Shown: positions 6,376-14,444 of the stretch, piece after piece
Layout: each line of letters opens with the position of its first letter
Position numbering within the stretch: position 1 is the stretch's first letter
NCBI GenBank assembly: GCA_003511825.1
Contig: DOIU01000404.1
Span: forward strand, 1 to 16,007
Source: Gammaproteobacteria bacterium
GTDB taxonomy: Bacteria; Pseudomonadota; Gammaproteobacteria; Granulosicoccales; Granulosicoccaceae
DNA length: 16,007 nt
Direction: 5' to 3'
Notes under the pieces: model-generated
Told to the model about the DNA's origin: nothing
What the model saw: the letters and a program-made list of their open reading frames with translations, nothing else
Database searches by the model: none
Program-made: the position numbers and the translations under genes

Positions 6376-7140
6376 CTAAAACAGCGGACTAAACGCGCGC
6401 AACTCCTCAACCACCGCTAAGGTGTCATTCACGTAGCGACTCACCGCGTTATACAAAAATGGCCCGAAGCTGATCCGTTTGACGCCGAGCTGCTGCAATG
6501 TAGAAAACGCCGGTAAATCGGGCATCGCCATCACGTTCACGGGCAATGCCGTGCTGTTTACAACGGCCTCGATGTCGGTGGTTTGCGTCACACAAGGCAC
6601 AAACAGGCCGTCTGCACCCGCCTGTTCATACAAGGTACCGCGCTCCTGGGTCTGGACCAGGGCATTGTCCACGCCCAGGAGAAATCCATCCGTTCGGATA
6701 TTCAGAAAAACCTCAACGCCCGCCTCGCTGAGAGACGCTTTCACCGCGCGGATGGTGTGACTGAACGCCTCCGCCTCCAGCAGCGCTCGGTGGCCATCAG
6801 TGACGACGGAATCTTCCAGATTGACGCCCACCACGCCGATACCGCAGAGGTCGACGATGTGTTTCGCGATCCTGCTTGGGTCGCGGCTGTACCCGCCTTC
6901 CAGGTCAACGGTCAATGGCAGCGCGGTTTTTGCACGAATGGCCTGAGCCACGTTAAAGAGTGCAGCGAAGCTCAGCTGCTCACCGTCTTCAACCCCTAAG
7001 GATGCCGCAACAGCGGCACTCGACGTGCCTATCGCCTGATAGCCTTGTTGCTCAAGGGCAATGGCACTGTTCACGTCCCACACATTCCCCAGAATCAAGG
7101 GGGTGGCTTGCTCATGTAATTGTTTAAACGCTTGATACAC
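6376..7140 (-). CDS. isocitrate lyase/PEP mutase family protein
   Basis: The 254-residue TIM-barrel protein shows LILGNVWDVNSAIALEQQGY, GTSSAAVAASLG (38-49), the metal-site DLEGGYS (D79, E81), NLEDSV (109-110) and NIRTDGF (R149, D151). These are standard for the PEP mutase/isocitrate lyase superfamily. Classic isocitrate lyase and the KKCGH loop are absent, so it is neither isocitrate nor methylisocitrate lyase. Members of this short subgroup act on oxaloacetate-like or phosphonate-like compounds, but most are uncharacterised. Translation starts at GTG (7138-7140) with AGGAG 6 nt upstream. It lies 41 bp downstream of the Crp/Fnr-type gene in the same direction, probably in one transcript with it and map. 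Confidence 0.88.
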   Translation of the reverse strand: MYQAFKQLHEQATPLILGNVWDVNSAIALEQQGYQAIGTSSAAVAASLGVEDGEQLSFAALFNVAQAIRAKTALPLTVDLEGGYSRDPSRIAKHIVDLCGIGVVGVNLEDSVVTDGHRALLEAEAFSHTIRAVKASLSEAGVEVFLNIRTDGFLLGVDNALVQTQERGTLYEQAGADGLFVPCVTQTTDIEAVVNSTALPVNVMAMPDLPAFSTLQQLGVKRISFGPFLYNAVSRYVNDTLAVVEELRAFSPLF

Positions 7141-7181
7141 CGTCTTCTCCTATGACCACGAAAAGCGCAGAGGGTAGACGG

Positions 7182-7793
7182 CTAGGAGCGAGGTTTCATT
7201 CGCCTAGATTCATTTTTGAGTTTGCTGAGGGTTTGCGGTGTGATGCCCAGGTAGGACGCAATCTGATACGACTTGGCGCGGGTGAAAATCGACGGATATT
7301 CATCCAGCAGCCGCGCATACCGCTCTGCGACGGTCTCAGACATCAACGAGAGCACGCGCTTGTAGGTGGCGGTGAAGTAGGTATCGTGCAGCCACAAACG
7401 CGCCAGGTGTTCCCACTTTTTGTCTTCGGCAATAAACGCATCCAGCGCCGACAGAGACGCGACATAGAACGTGGCATCCTGGAGTATCTCAAAATTCAGC
7501 ATCGAGCCTTCTTGCTCATAAAAGCTCACGCTGTCATCCATGAAGTGGTTTAAGCCATACTTGCTTTTTCCGCGGAAATAGAGCTGCCACGTGTATTCCT
7601 TGCCGTGCACATCGATAAAGTACGACCGCGCCAAGCCGCGCTTCACAAACCAAATATCGCTGAACACCTCACCGGCCCGGTGAACGATGTCCCCTTTGTT
7701 GACCGACACTTCGGTAAAAAGCTGCGTAGCGCGCGCCCACTCCTCGTCGTGAACGGGGACATAGTGCTCAATGAGCTGTCTGTAGTATTTCAT
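7182..7793 (-). CDS. Crp/Fnr-family transcriptional regulator
   Basis: The 203-residue protein has an N-terminal cyclic-nucleotide-binding-type beta barrel (about 25-115; VNKGDIVHRAGEVFSDIWFV and KRGLARSYFI are typical). A long dimer helix follows, then a C-terminal helix-turn-helix SYQIASYLGITPQTLSKLKN (175-194). It lacks the RxA phosphate cassette of true cAMP receptors and the N-terminal cysteines of Fnr, so its effector is unknown. The chosen ATG at 7793 begins MKYYRQLIEHY, the usual start for this group; an in-frame GTG at 7826 abuts the map stop and is an alternative. Neither has a clear Shine-Dalgarno, which suggests coupling to map translation. It may regulate its own operon. Confidence 0.87.
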   Translation of the reverse strand: MKYYRQLIEHYVPVHDEEWARATQLFTEVSVNKGDIVHRAGEVFSDIWFVKRGLARSYFIDVHGKEYTWQLYFRGKSKYGLNHFMDDSVSFYEQEGSMLNFEILQDATFYVASLSALDAFIAEDKKWEHLARLWLHDTYFTATYKRVLSLMSETVAERYARLLDEYPSIFTRAKSYQIASYLGITPQTLSKLKNESRRMKPRS

Positions 7794-7826
7794 ACAAGGT
7801 GGCGTTGAATATCGGCGGATCTGCAC

Positions 7827-8582
7827 TTACTGCGAGACAGTAGCTGTTGCCACCATCGGCGCCCCTCGCGTCACGATGAGGGTATGCTCAAATTGCGCAG
7901 ACAGGTTGGCCGGGTGACCTACCAGCGTCCAGCCATCGGCCGCCTCACTCACCTGCGTACTTTTGGTGGACAGAAAAGGCTCAATGGCAATGACCTGGCC
8001 GAGTTGCAGCCGCCGCTGATCACGCGGGTCAAAGTAACTGACGATGCCCTCGGGGGCTTCGTGCAAGCTGCGCCCAACGCCATGGCCGGCGAGATTCTTG
8101 ATCACTTTGAAACCGTGTGACTTCGCGGTGCGTTGAATAGTTTTCCCGATAAGGTTGATGGGTGCGCCGGCGCGCGCCTCAGCCATGGCGCGCGTGAGCG
8201 CGAGCTTGGTGGCATGACAGAGGCGGGCTTTGCTTGTGGCCACAGGTGGGACCACAACCGTGCCACCGGTATCCGCAAAATACCCGTCCAGCTCAGCAGA
8301 TACATCAATATTCACGATATCCCCTGCCTGTATGACACGCGGCCCCGGAATGCCGTGCGCGGCTTCTTCGTTGATGCTGATACACGTCGCCCCCGGGAAG
8401 TCATAAACAACCCGCGGTGCCGATCGGGCCCCAAAGTGATCCAGCATGTCACCACCGATGGTATCCAACTCAGCCGTGGTCATCCCCGGCGCCACGTGTT
8501 TGAGCATGGCATCGCGGACACAAGCAACCACGCGCCCAATGCGCATGACGCCATCGATGTCTTGCTGGCTTTCTACGGTCAT
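7827..8582 (-). CDS. map: type I methionine aminopeptidase
   Basis: The 251-residue M24A enzyme removes the initiator methionine from nascent proteins in the cytoplasm. All five metal ligands are visible: D93 (NIDVSAELDG), D104 (FADTGG), H167 (LAGHGVG), E201 (AIEPFLS) and E232 (QFEHTLIV). The catalytic histidines H76 (AAHGIPG) and H174 (SLHEAPEG) are also present. The spacing agrees with E. coli Map. A strong Shine-Dalgarno AAGGAG lies 6 nt before the ATG. The gene is first in a minus-strand cluster and sits away from rpsB or other ribosomal genes, so it may be an accessory second Map; that cannot be decided from one window. Confidence 0.93.
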   Translation of the reverse strand: MTVESQQDIDGVMRIGRVVACVRDAMLKHVAPGMTTAELDTIGGDMLDHFGARSAPRVVYDFPGATCISINEEAAHGIPGPRVIQAGDIVNIDVSAELDGYFADTGGTVVVPPVATSKARLCHATKLALTRAMAEARAGAPINLIGKTIQRTAKSHGFKVIKNLAGHGVGRSLHEAPEGIVSYFDPRDQRRLQLGQVIAIEPFLSTKSTQVSEAADGWTLVGHPANLSAQFEHTLIVTRGAPMVATATVSQ

Positions 8583-8817
8583 TAGTGACTCCTTATTGCG
8601 GTGGTTGTGGAGAAACGTACTCGCCTTGGCTTTCGCTCAAGGCTTTTATGTCTCAGGAATACCGGCTCACTGCCGTCAAACACTACCATAGTCACTACCC
8701 GCGCGCACGGCGGTTGGCATGCGCTCTTGTGACAATAACCAACGGCGAACCCATGATCGCCGACAGCTACTACAATAGTGCACTTAATCAATACTCCTGT
8801 CACCCAAAGGAAATAGC
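8583..8817. other. divergent intergenic region between map and the lipoprotein gene
   Basis: This 235-bp gap must hold both promoters. A TACAAT at 8771-8776 is a plausible -10 for the lipoprotein gene, but no matching -35 is clear. A small hairpin GCCTTG/CAAGGC (8623-8643) is followed by four T on the plus strand; no plus-strand gene precedes it, so I do not call it a terminator. Nothing coding was supported. Confidence 0.3.
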
Positions 8818-9574
8818 ATGTACCAACCTTGCAAATACCTAGGATTTTCATTGCTCGCCCTCAGTCTGCTGTCTGGTTGTGGGGGCTCTAGCGGCTCATC
8901 AGACCCAGAAGCACCCAATGCGCAAGAAGAGGAGCCGCAACCCACGGATAGCAACGGCAGCACCCCCGAAGAGCCCAATCCGAGCCAAGGCGAGTTTGAC
9001 TTGTCTGAGTATTTGTTCCCCCGCGATGCGCGGGTTGCCAATGGTGATGTCAGCTTTACCGAAGAGATGTACAGCCAAGACTCGGGAGAGCTGGCCTTTT
9101 CCATCCCACGCCGCTTTACCCATACGGACGGCTCCACCATCAATGAGTATTCGTTTTACGATGTGATCAAGACGTTTTTTATCGATCAAACGGAGATCGT
9201 AGAGACCCTGCTGGACCTCGACGGCGCTACCCGTACCTCAGCACGCTTTGCCGATGTCGGGGACACCTATATGGATGCCGATTACAGCCCGCCGGAATCA
9301 GACCCGATTGGCATGGACCAAAATGCCTCGTGCCGCGTGCTCGAACACTTGGACACCTTCGACGTATCGACCGCAGACGGCGACTACACTCTCGCGAGTG
9401 GCGTGTACTCGGATGTATTGAAGAATCGAATGCATCACCAGCTTTGTGTCTGAGGATGGCCAGGCATCGCCGCACACCACCTTAACGCACTACTTCAGCA
9501 AGGATATTGGTATGGTCTTTAGCGCGGGTTCGGTCTTCCTGTTCGAGGACGTGTATATCGTTGATCATTATTAG
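8818..9574 (+). pseudogene. exported lipoprotein gene with a frameshift near the 3' end (or a sequence error)
   Basis: The first frame gives 211 residues: a lipoprotein signal with lipobox LLSGC (C21), a G/S- and D/E/P-rich linker, and a globular domain from about residue 62. It stops at 9451-9453 after an unnatural tail. From 9425 the +1 frame carries on with IECITSFVSEDGQASPHTTL, then HYFSKDIGMVFSAGSVFLFE, ending VDHY at TAG 9572-9574. That is a sensible continuation (cysteine, aromatic strand pattern, acidic end). One extra base around GAAGAA (9420-9425) explains it; removed, the protein has 251 residues. AGGA precedes the ATG. The domain is not recognised. It is divergent from map. True mutation and assembly error cannot be told apart here. 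Confidence 0.75.
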
Positions 9575-9591
9575 CCGTTCAACCCATTGGC

Positions 9592-9618
9592 GTAAGGACT
9601 GCACCGTGCAGTCCTTAC
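9592..9618. terminator. strong hairpin after the lipoprotein gene
   Basis: GTAAGGACTGCAC (9592-9604) and GTGCAGTCCTTAC (9606-9618) are perfect 13-nt inverted copies around one C, giving about 11 bp with a 5-nt loop. It begins 18 nt after the restored lipoprotein stop at 9574. A T-run occurs only about 19 nt further on, so it is an imperfect intrinsic terminator or an RNA-end stabilising structure. Its distance from the restored stop also supports the longer reading frame. Confidence 0.55.
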
Positions 9619-9871
9619 CACTCGCGCAATACACCATTTTTTCATCACCTCCGCGACAACACCTCTCCACGCGATCCGAGCCCCCCCATTCGATAGGTAA
9701 GCACCCGCACCTATTGCAACGCAAAACAAAGTGCAGCAAAAACACGAATCACGCCACGGTTTTCGCCATTTGCCCCTCGCACCTTTTTAGGTCGCTCATG
9801 ACATCGGTCTTACTGACGCTATGTATCTAAACGAAACGCAGCCCACTAACCCAACTCAAGGAGCCGAGTGC
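9619..9871. other. leader/intergenic region before the GGDEF-EAL gene
   Basis: About 250 bp with no supported gene. It is rich in C and A, has a T-run at about 9638, and must contain the promoter for the c-di-GMP gene, but I could not identify convincing hexamers. Short open frames here have no ribosome site or protein-like composition. Confidence 0.3.
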
Positions 9872-11995
9872 ATGTCAGCCTGTCCCATCGCCGATGCCCA
9901 GCAACGGATACTGGTCATCTCTGACTCACACGCCAGTTACGCTTGCATGCGCGGCATCCTGGACGAGGCGCATTGTCGGATCGCGTGCGTGCCGCTGGCG
10001 GATGCTCTGGCTGCCTTGTCCCAACATGCTGCTGATATGATCATCCTGGACGTCCAGGACCAGATCGAAGACTACGCCCACTTGTGCCAGTCATTCGTAG
10101 AGGCGCACCCAAATGACGATGCGCCGCGTTTTGTGGCGGTCAAGCCCGCGCACTTGGATCACATTGAAGCCTTTATGAACGCAGGGGCGACGGACTTTTT
10201 GGTGTATGACGAGAGCAACTTGATCTTGTGTCGCCATCGCTTGCACTTGGCGCTCAAATCTCTGGCAGAGAACAACGCACTCAAGCTCCACCAGGCTCGG
10301 CACAATCACGCACATCGCGTGGCCAGGATCGGCCACTGGGATTGGGACGTGGTGAACCACAGCTTGTATTGGTCTGATGAGATCTACGAGCTGGTGAATG
10401 TGGAGAAGGGCCAATTCAGCTCAAACAACGCCGCGTTTCTGTCGACCTTATATGACGACGATATTGAGCGCATCAAGCTCGCCACCCACAACTCGCTCAA
10501 ACATGGCGCGCCCTACTCACTGGAGCATCGCGTGAAACGCGCCGACGGCAAGCGGCAATATGTCTCGCAGCATGCCGAGTTGATCAGAGACAGCAGCGGC
10601 GACATCATCGGTTTACGCGGTATCATGCAAGACATCACCGAGCGGTACCTCGCGCACGAAAAAATCCAGCACCAAGCCTACCACGACGCATTGACCGGTT
10701 TACCCAATCGCTTGCTCTTTCATGACCGATTGACGCATGCGCTGGATCTCCATCAACGCACAGGGTCATTAGTTGCCATATTGTTCATTGATCTGGATCG
10801 GTTTAAAGCGATTAATGACAACCTCGGCCACAAAGTCGGTGACAAATTTCTCGCCGGTCTCGCCAACAACCTCAAACAGAAAATCCGCAGCTGCGACACC
10901 CTGGCACGACTGGGCGGGGACGAGTTTGCAGTGATCGTCGAGAACATCCAAGACGAGACCGTGATAGAGACCGTCGCCAACCACCTGATCGACGCACTCG
11001 CACTGCCGGTATCCGTTGAGGGACATGACCTCTTCGGCTTCGCCAGCATCGGTATTGCCGTCACTCCCGAAGCGGGCATCAAACGCGATGACCTCATCCG
11101 ACGCGCTGACATCGCGATGTACAGCGCCAAGGAAATGGGAGGACACCAGTACTGCTATTACACCGAAGACATGACAATGCATGCCTGCTCCAGGCTGTCC
11201 ATGGAGAAGGAACTGCGCGACGCCATTCACAACGAACAACTGATCGTCCACTACCAGCCCAAGGTCTGCGTCAACTCTGGCCAGATTCGCGGTATGGAAG
11301 CGCTGGTGCGCTGGGAACACCCAGAGCGTGGCATGATCTCCCCGGCTGACTTTATCCCCTTGGCCGAGAAAACCGGCCTGATTGTCGATCTCGGCCAGTG
11401 GGTCCTGCGAACCGCCTGCGCACAAACGGTACAGTGGCACCATGCCGGCTTCAGCGAGCTGACCATCAGCGTCAACGTCTCCGTGAAACAGTTTAACAGC
11501 GCCGCGTTTTACGACGACGTCGTCGGCGTGCTCGATGACACCGGCATTGACCCCGCGCGCTTGGACCTCGAAATCACCGAGACCTGCACCATTGCCAATA
11601 TTGACCGCACCGTGGCACTGCTGAAAAAACTGCGTGACCTCGGTGTTAGCATCTCGCTGGATGACTTCGGCACCGGCTTCTCCTCCCTCAGCTTTCTCAA
11701 CCAACTCCCCCTCGACGCCCTCAAAGTGGACCGCAGCTTTATCCGCAACATCGAAGGCGCCGGCACCAACGGCGAACTCGCTCGCCTGATCATCGACATC
11801 GCCGCCAGCCTCCACCTCAACGTCGTCGCTGAAGGCGTCGAAACCGAAACACAACTCGACTTCTTAAAAACCAACGGCTGCCGCGAATACCAAGGTTTTT
11901 ACCTCAGCCCGCCGGTGTCATCCGATCAACTGAGCCAGCTGTTGTATAACGATAAGGGGTGCGATGCGCCCGTGAAATTGGCGGGGACTGGGTGA
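9872..11995 (+). CDS. c-di-GMP turnover protein: degenerate receiver-PAS-GGDEF-EAL
   Basis: The 707-residue cytoplasmic protein has four modules. Residues 12-130 are receiver-like, with a candidate phospho-Asp D60 (IILDV), but the usual acidic pair reads SDS and the KP motif is absent. A PAS/PAC pair covers about 146-260 (IGHWDWDV, ADGKRQYV, GIMQDITER). The GGDEF domain has an intact active site GGDEF (348-352) and an inhibitory I-site RSCD (339-342) exactly five residues before it. The EAL domain has E476-A-L, NVS, EITET, DDFGTG (597-602), KVDRSF, AEGVET and the final QGFYLSPPV, so both halves look catalytic. The start at ATG 9872 is chosen for AAGGAG 8 nt upstream; ATG 9821 is in frame but lacks one. 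It should make and/or break c-di-GMP in response to a PAS signal. It appears monocistronic. Confidence 0.94.
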   Translation: MSACPIADAQQRILVISDSHASYACMRGILDEAHCRIACVPLADALAALSQHAADMIILDVQDQIEDYAHLCQSFVEAHPNDDAPRFVAVKPAHLDHIEAFMNAGATDFLVYDESNLILCRHRLHLALKSLAENNALKLHQARHNHAHRVARIGHWDWDVVNHSLYWSDEIYELVNVEKGQFSSNNAAFLSTLYDDDIERIKLATHNSLKHGAPYSLEHRVKRADGKRQYVSQHAELIRDSSGDIIGLRGIMQDITERYLAHEKIQHQAYHDALTGLPNRLLFHDRLTHALDLHQRTGSLVAILFIDLDRFKAINDNLGHKVGDKFLAGLANNLKQKIRSCDTLARLGGDEFAVIVENIQDETVIETVANHLIDALALPVSVEGHDLFGFASIGIAVTPEAGIKRDDLIRRADIAMYSAKEMGGHQYCYYTEDMTMHACSRLSMEKELRDAIHNEQLIVHYQPKVCVNSGQIRGMEALVRWEHPERGMISPADFIPLAEKTGLIVDLGQWVLRTACAQTVQWHHAGFSELTISVNVSVKQFNSAAFYDDVVGVLDDTGIDPARLDLEITETCTIANIDRTVALLKKLRDLGVSISLDDFGTGFSSLSFLNQLPLDALKVDRSFIRNIEGAGTNGELARLIIDIAASLHLNVVAEGVETETQLDFLKTNGCREYQGFYLSPPVSSDQLSQLLYNDKGCDAPVKLAGTG

Positions 11996-12010
11996 TGCCC
12001 CGTCGGCATC
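11994..12010 (+). terminator. small hairpin at the end of the GGDEF-EAL gene
   Basis: GATGCC (11994-11999) and GGCATC (12005-12010) form a 6-bp stem with a 5-nt loop overlapping the stop codon. No T-run follows, so a termination role is weakly supported. Confidence 0.3.
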
Positions 12011-12261
12011 CGCTACCCGTTGCACGTAATCAGTGCCAGATGCTGTACACCTGCAAACACGCTCTCCGCGACTGACGTCCACCAAGACTAGCCACAACCC
12101 GCACGTCGCTCACGCGCGGTTTCGAGCCTACTCTTTGGGTTCGCTGTCATTCTACTGTCACTGTACATTATCTTCCGGATATGCCTATGATGACAGAGGC
12201 GTTCATTTTTATTAACCGCCTTCTTAATGCATTTCTATCTTTATCTCTAGAGGGAATTTCT
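12011..12261. other. intergenic region before the tandem secreted-protein genes
   Basis: About 250 bp. The last third (about 12140-12261) is clearly more A+T-rich than the surroundings and probably holds the promoter. An upstream in-frame ATG at 12181 would give a long hydrophobic extension without a ribosome site, so I treat it as leader. No other gene or RNA is supported. Confidence 0.35.
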
Positions 12262-12651
12262 GTGAAGATGACATCTTTCAGCAAAATACTGTTCACAAGC
12301 TCAATACTCTGTACGGGGTTCGCACTGGCCTCACCCAACTACCTGGCGCAAGTGGGTTTACCAGACACTGACGGTAACGGCACCGCTGAAATCGCCACGC
12401 TCTACATAGACCGGGCCTCTCAACGCACCTATGTGCTTATCAGAGATGCCTTGACCGATGCTGCGGTCAAGCGCATCAGCTTCTTTAGTGAGAATTTTGA
12501 GCCTTACGACGTGAGCACAATGCCAGACATCAACGGCAATGGCATTCCATAAATCGTCGTATTCGGTAAATACAGCAGTGACACCAAGGTCAGAACCTTA
12601 ATCAGAGATGCCAGGACGGGCGAGACCATTAACTTTATCTACCAGCAATAG
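12262..12651 (+). pseudogene. secreted DxDGNG-repeat protein interrupted by a premature stop
   Basis: GTG 12262 (or ATG 12268), with GAGGGA 6 nt upstream, starts a signal peptide (KILFTSSILCTGFALA) followed by one copy of the module found at the C-terminus of the next gene: PDTDGNGTAEIATLYIDR, RDALTDAAVKRISFFSENFE, PDINGNG. The frame hits TAA at 12550-12552. Reading past it restores VVFGKY, TKVRTLIRDARTGETI and a natural end at TAG 12649-12651. The paralog has CCT GAA ATC (PEI) where this has CCA TAA ATC, so the stop replaces the conserved Glu. The intact product would be about 129 residues. The truncated 96-residue product keeps one Ca-type loop pair and could still be made, but loss of function is more likely. 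Confidence 0.75.
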
Positions 12652-12685
12652 GTGTGGTGATTCAAACTATTCATGGAGGAGTATT

Positions 12686-13636
12686 ATGCTGCACAAATAC
12701 GCATTGTTCAGTGTGTCTTATCTTTTATTGCCCCCCCTGGCTTTCGCCGAAGAACTGTACATTCACCTGACGGCTGACGTCACCTATGTGGATTCGGAGG
12801 CTCAGCGGGATTTCGCTGTGGGTGATACATTTGAAATGGTGATCCCCATTGATACGGAAAAATCGCGTGTTTATTCAAGCACTGATAGCTCAGGAACGCG
12901 GGAAGGCATGCGCGTGTATACGCCTGATGATGTGACGTATCAAGACGTTCGCTTGCGGATCGGCCCTGAGTTTGTCGTTTACAGCACGCTCGACCCTATT
13001 ATTCTTTTCTTGGACGATGCGAGTTATTTGCCGCCCTCCCAACAAGGCTTTTTAATTGGCGGTTCATTTGACTCGCCTCGGCAACGGCTCGGCGGACAGG
13101 CTCACTCTTTCAGCATTTATTTCTCGCTGCTAGACACGCCCTTCTCCGCAAGAGATTCGCTGGACGCGTTGATGTCGTGGGCTGAGATCAAGTCCGCCAG
13201 TTACGGACCAACGAGCACGGTGAGAGCTGATGTGATTTTTGACAGTGGCCGCAATGATCTGCGTCTGGCAGTGACCCACTTTGCGGTCAGTGATACGCCC
13301 GTCTCATTGCCGGTAGCCAATCATTACATTGACCAAATCGGCATCGCCGACTCCGATGGCAACGGAACGGCAGAACTCGCCAGCTTGTATATTGAGGACG
13401 GCTATCGCACACGGGTTAAGCTGCGCGACGCGTTGTCTGATGCAGCCGTTAAGACCATCGGGTTCTTTAGCGAGAACTTCATCCCCTACAACCTCTCAAC
13501 ACTGCCTGACCTAAATGGCAATGGGTCGCCTGAAATCGCCGTATTTGGCGCCTACCCGTTTGACTATAAAGTCCGAACCTTGATACGCGATAGCCGCACG
13601 GCAGAAACGATCAACACCATTTACCAAACACGCTAA
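12686..13636 (+). CDS. secreted protein with C-terminal DxDGNG (FG-GAP/VCBS-like) repeats
   Basis: The 316-residue protein starts at ATG 12686 with GGAGGAG about 4 nt upstream and a signal peptide ending PPLAFA (21). Residues 22-208 form a beta-rich domain (LTADVTYVDSEAQRDFAVGD) of a type seen in many exported gammaproteobacterial proteins. Residues 215-316 hold two repeat units with acidic, glycine-rich loops DSDGNG (222-227) and DLNGNG (275-280), each followed by a strand (ELASLYI, EIAVFG) and a VRTLIRD-type segment, like Ca-binding FG-GAP/VCBS repeats. The C-terminal part is paralogous to the interrupted gene just upstream. Function is unknown; an extracellular or periplasmic binding or adhesion role is inferred. 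A strong terminator follows. Confidence 0.85.
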   Translation: MLHKYALFSVSYLLLPPLAFAEELYIHLTADVTYVDSEAQRDFAVGDTFEMVIPIDTEKSRVYSSTDSSGTREGMRVYTPDDVTYQDVRLRIGPEFVVYSTLDPIILFLDDASYLPPSQQGFLIGGSFDSPRQRLGGQAHSFSIYFSLLDTPFSARDSLDALMSWAEIKSASYGPTSTVRADVIFDSGRNDLRLAVTHFAVSDTPVSLPVANHYIDQIGIADSDGNGTAELASLYIEDGYRTRVKLRDALSDAAVKTIGFFSENFIPYNLSTLPDLNGNGSPEIAVFGAYPFDYKVRTLIRDSRTAETINTIYQTR

Positions 13637-13654
13637 TCACCAAACGCGTGGCTT

Positions 13655-13687
13655 GGGGAGGCAGCTCCGCAGCCTCCCCGATTTTTT
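13655..13687 (+). terminator. intrinsic terminator of the repeat-protein gene
   Basis: GGGGAGGC (13655-13662) pairs with GCCTCCCC (13672-13679) around a 9-nt loop and is followed by GA and six T. This is a textbook Rho-independent terminator for the plus strand, 19 nt after the stop codon. There is no T-run on the minus strand. Confidence 0.92.
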
Positions 13688-13725
13688 AAGAATCTCCACC
13701 CATCCCACTACGCGCCGGAACCGTC

Positions 13726-14322
13726 TTACTGGCAAACAACGCGGAACTCGTGGGTATCGTTAGAACTCCCTAAATAGCTGACCATACCTTTGGTATCTGC
13801 GGTCACATCGAATTGCCATTCATATCCAACACTCATATTTTTAGTTTTTCCTTTTAATGCAGCTTTAACCACCGTTGGGAATTTGGCCTGAACAGCAAAC
13901 GTGTTTTCACGGTTGCACAGAGAGGTCCCCCTACCTGTCGGGAGAAACAAGTCCGCATTGGGATTGGACAAGGGGGTTATTGCACGCTCCCGAATCGACT
14001 GACCGGCATCAGCAAGCACGCTACTCTCTTGCACCAACACCGCCGCGCTGTTTTGTATGGATTCAAGGCCGGCATTGATTTTTTCGGTGAGCGCGTTGAC
14101 AGCGGCATCATCGCCACGGGTTTTGCTAAGCTCCTTGATTAACGCAGCGATGTTGGCGTTGTCTGATCGCATATGGTTATTTAATTCAGACATATTCTCA
14201 ACAATTGCTTTGAGGGGGTCTTCAGAGAAAGCATCCGACAACGCATCAAAACCCCATGCGGCGGCTGCCCCCGCAACTGCACAGACAACCCCTGCCAACA
14301 ACGAGAACCATTTATCCGTCAT
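13726..14322 (-). CDS. uncharacterised membrane-anchored coiled-coil protein
   Basis: The 198-residue protein has one N-terminal membrane segment (about 6-23; SLLAGVVCAVAGAAAAW). A long helical, heptad-like region (about 36-115) is rich in A, E, N, S and L (IVENMSELNNHMRSDNANIA, LTEKINAGLESIQNSAAVLV). A short C-terminal beta domain (about 124-198) has two cysteines, C136 and C197, that could form a disulfide if periplasmic. I do not recognise the family. The layout resembles single-pass proteins that present a small domain in the periplasm on a stalk. GGGAG lies about 9 nt before the ATG. It converges with the repeat-protein gene and is followed upstream by a 122-bp gap to lysR. Confidence 0.75.
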   Translation of the reverse strand: MTDKWFSLLAGVVCAVAGAAAAWGFDALSDAFSEDPLKAIVENMSELNNHMRSDNANIAALIKELSKTRGDDAAVNALTEKINAGLESIQNSAAVLVQESSVLADAGQSIRERAITPLSNPNADLFLPTGRGTSLCNRENTFAVQAKFPTVVKAALKGKTKNMSVGYEWQFDVTADTKGMVSYLGSSNDTHEFRVVCQ

Positions 14323-14369
14323 GATAGGTTTCTCCCGTTTAATCCATGTCGCTGGTCAATCTAGCACAA

Positions 14370-14406
14370 GCAATAAGATTTCGCTCGGCACAGAGGTGCT
14401 TATTGC
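14370..14406. repeat. perfect inverted repeat in the gap after the LysR gene
   Basis: GCAATAAG (14370-14377) and CTTATTGC (14399-14406) are perfect inverted copies 21 nt apart. They lie between the stop of the LysR gene and the start of the coiled-coil gene, both on the minus strand. It could be an operator for the latter or part of an RNA end; nothing decides between these. Confidence 0.35.
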
Positions 14407-14444
14407 ACTCGCCTACGCCGATGAAAATACGCTAATCACCCGAT

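Noticed and set aside
8623..8647. Hairpin GCCTTG/CAAGGC plus TTTT as a terminator
   Set aside because: Only 6 bp with a 9-nt loop and no plus-strand gene upstream for it to end.
9482..9830. Short open frames on both strands around the hairpin at 9592-9618
   Set aside because: They mirror each other through the inverted repeat and have no ribosome sites or protein-like composition.
10769..11854. 361-codon open frame on the minus strand
   Set aside because: It is the antisense of the GGDEF-EAL coding region; its composition (V, A, D, G-rich) reflects codon bias of the real gene.
12181..12261. Upstream ATG extension of the first repeat-protein gene
   Set aside because: No ribosome site; a signal peptide starts properly at 12262 or 12268 with GAGGGA upstream.
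12550..12552. Programmed read-through or recoding of the TAA
   Set aside because: No recoding signal seen and the paralog has Glu at this position; a nonsense mutation is simpler.
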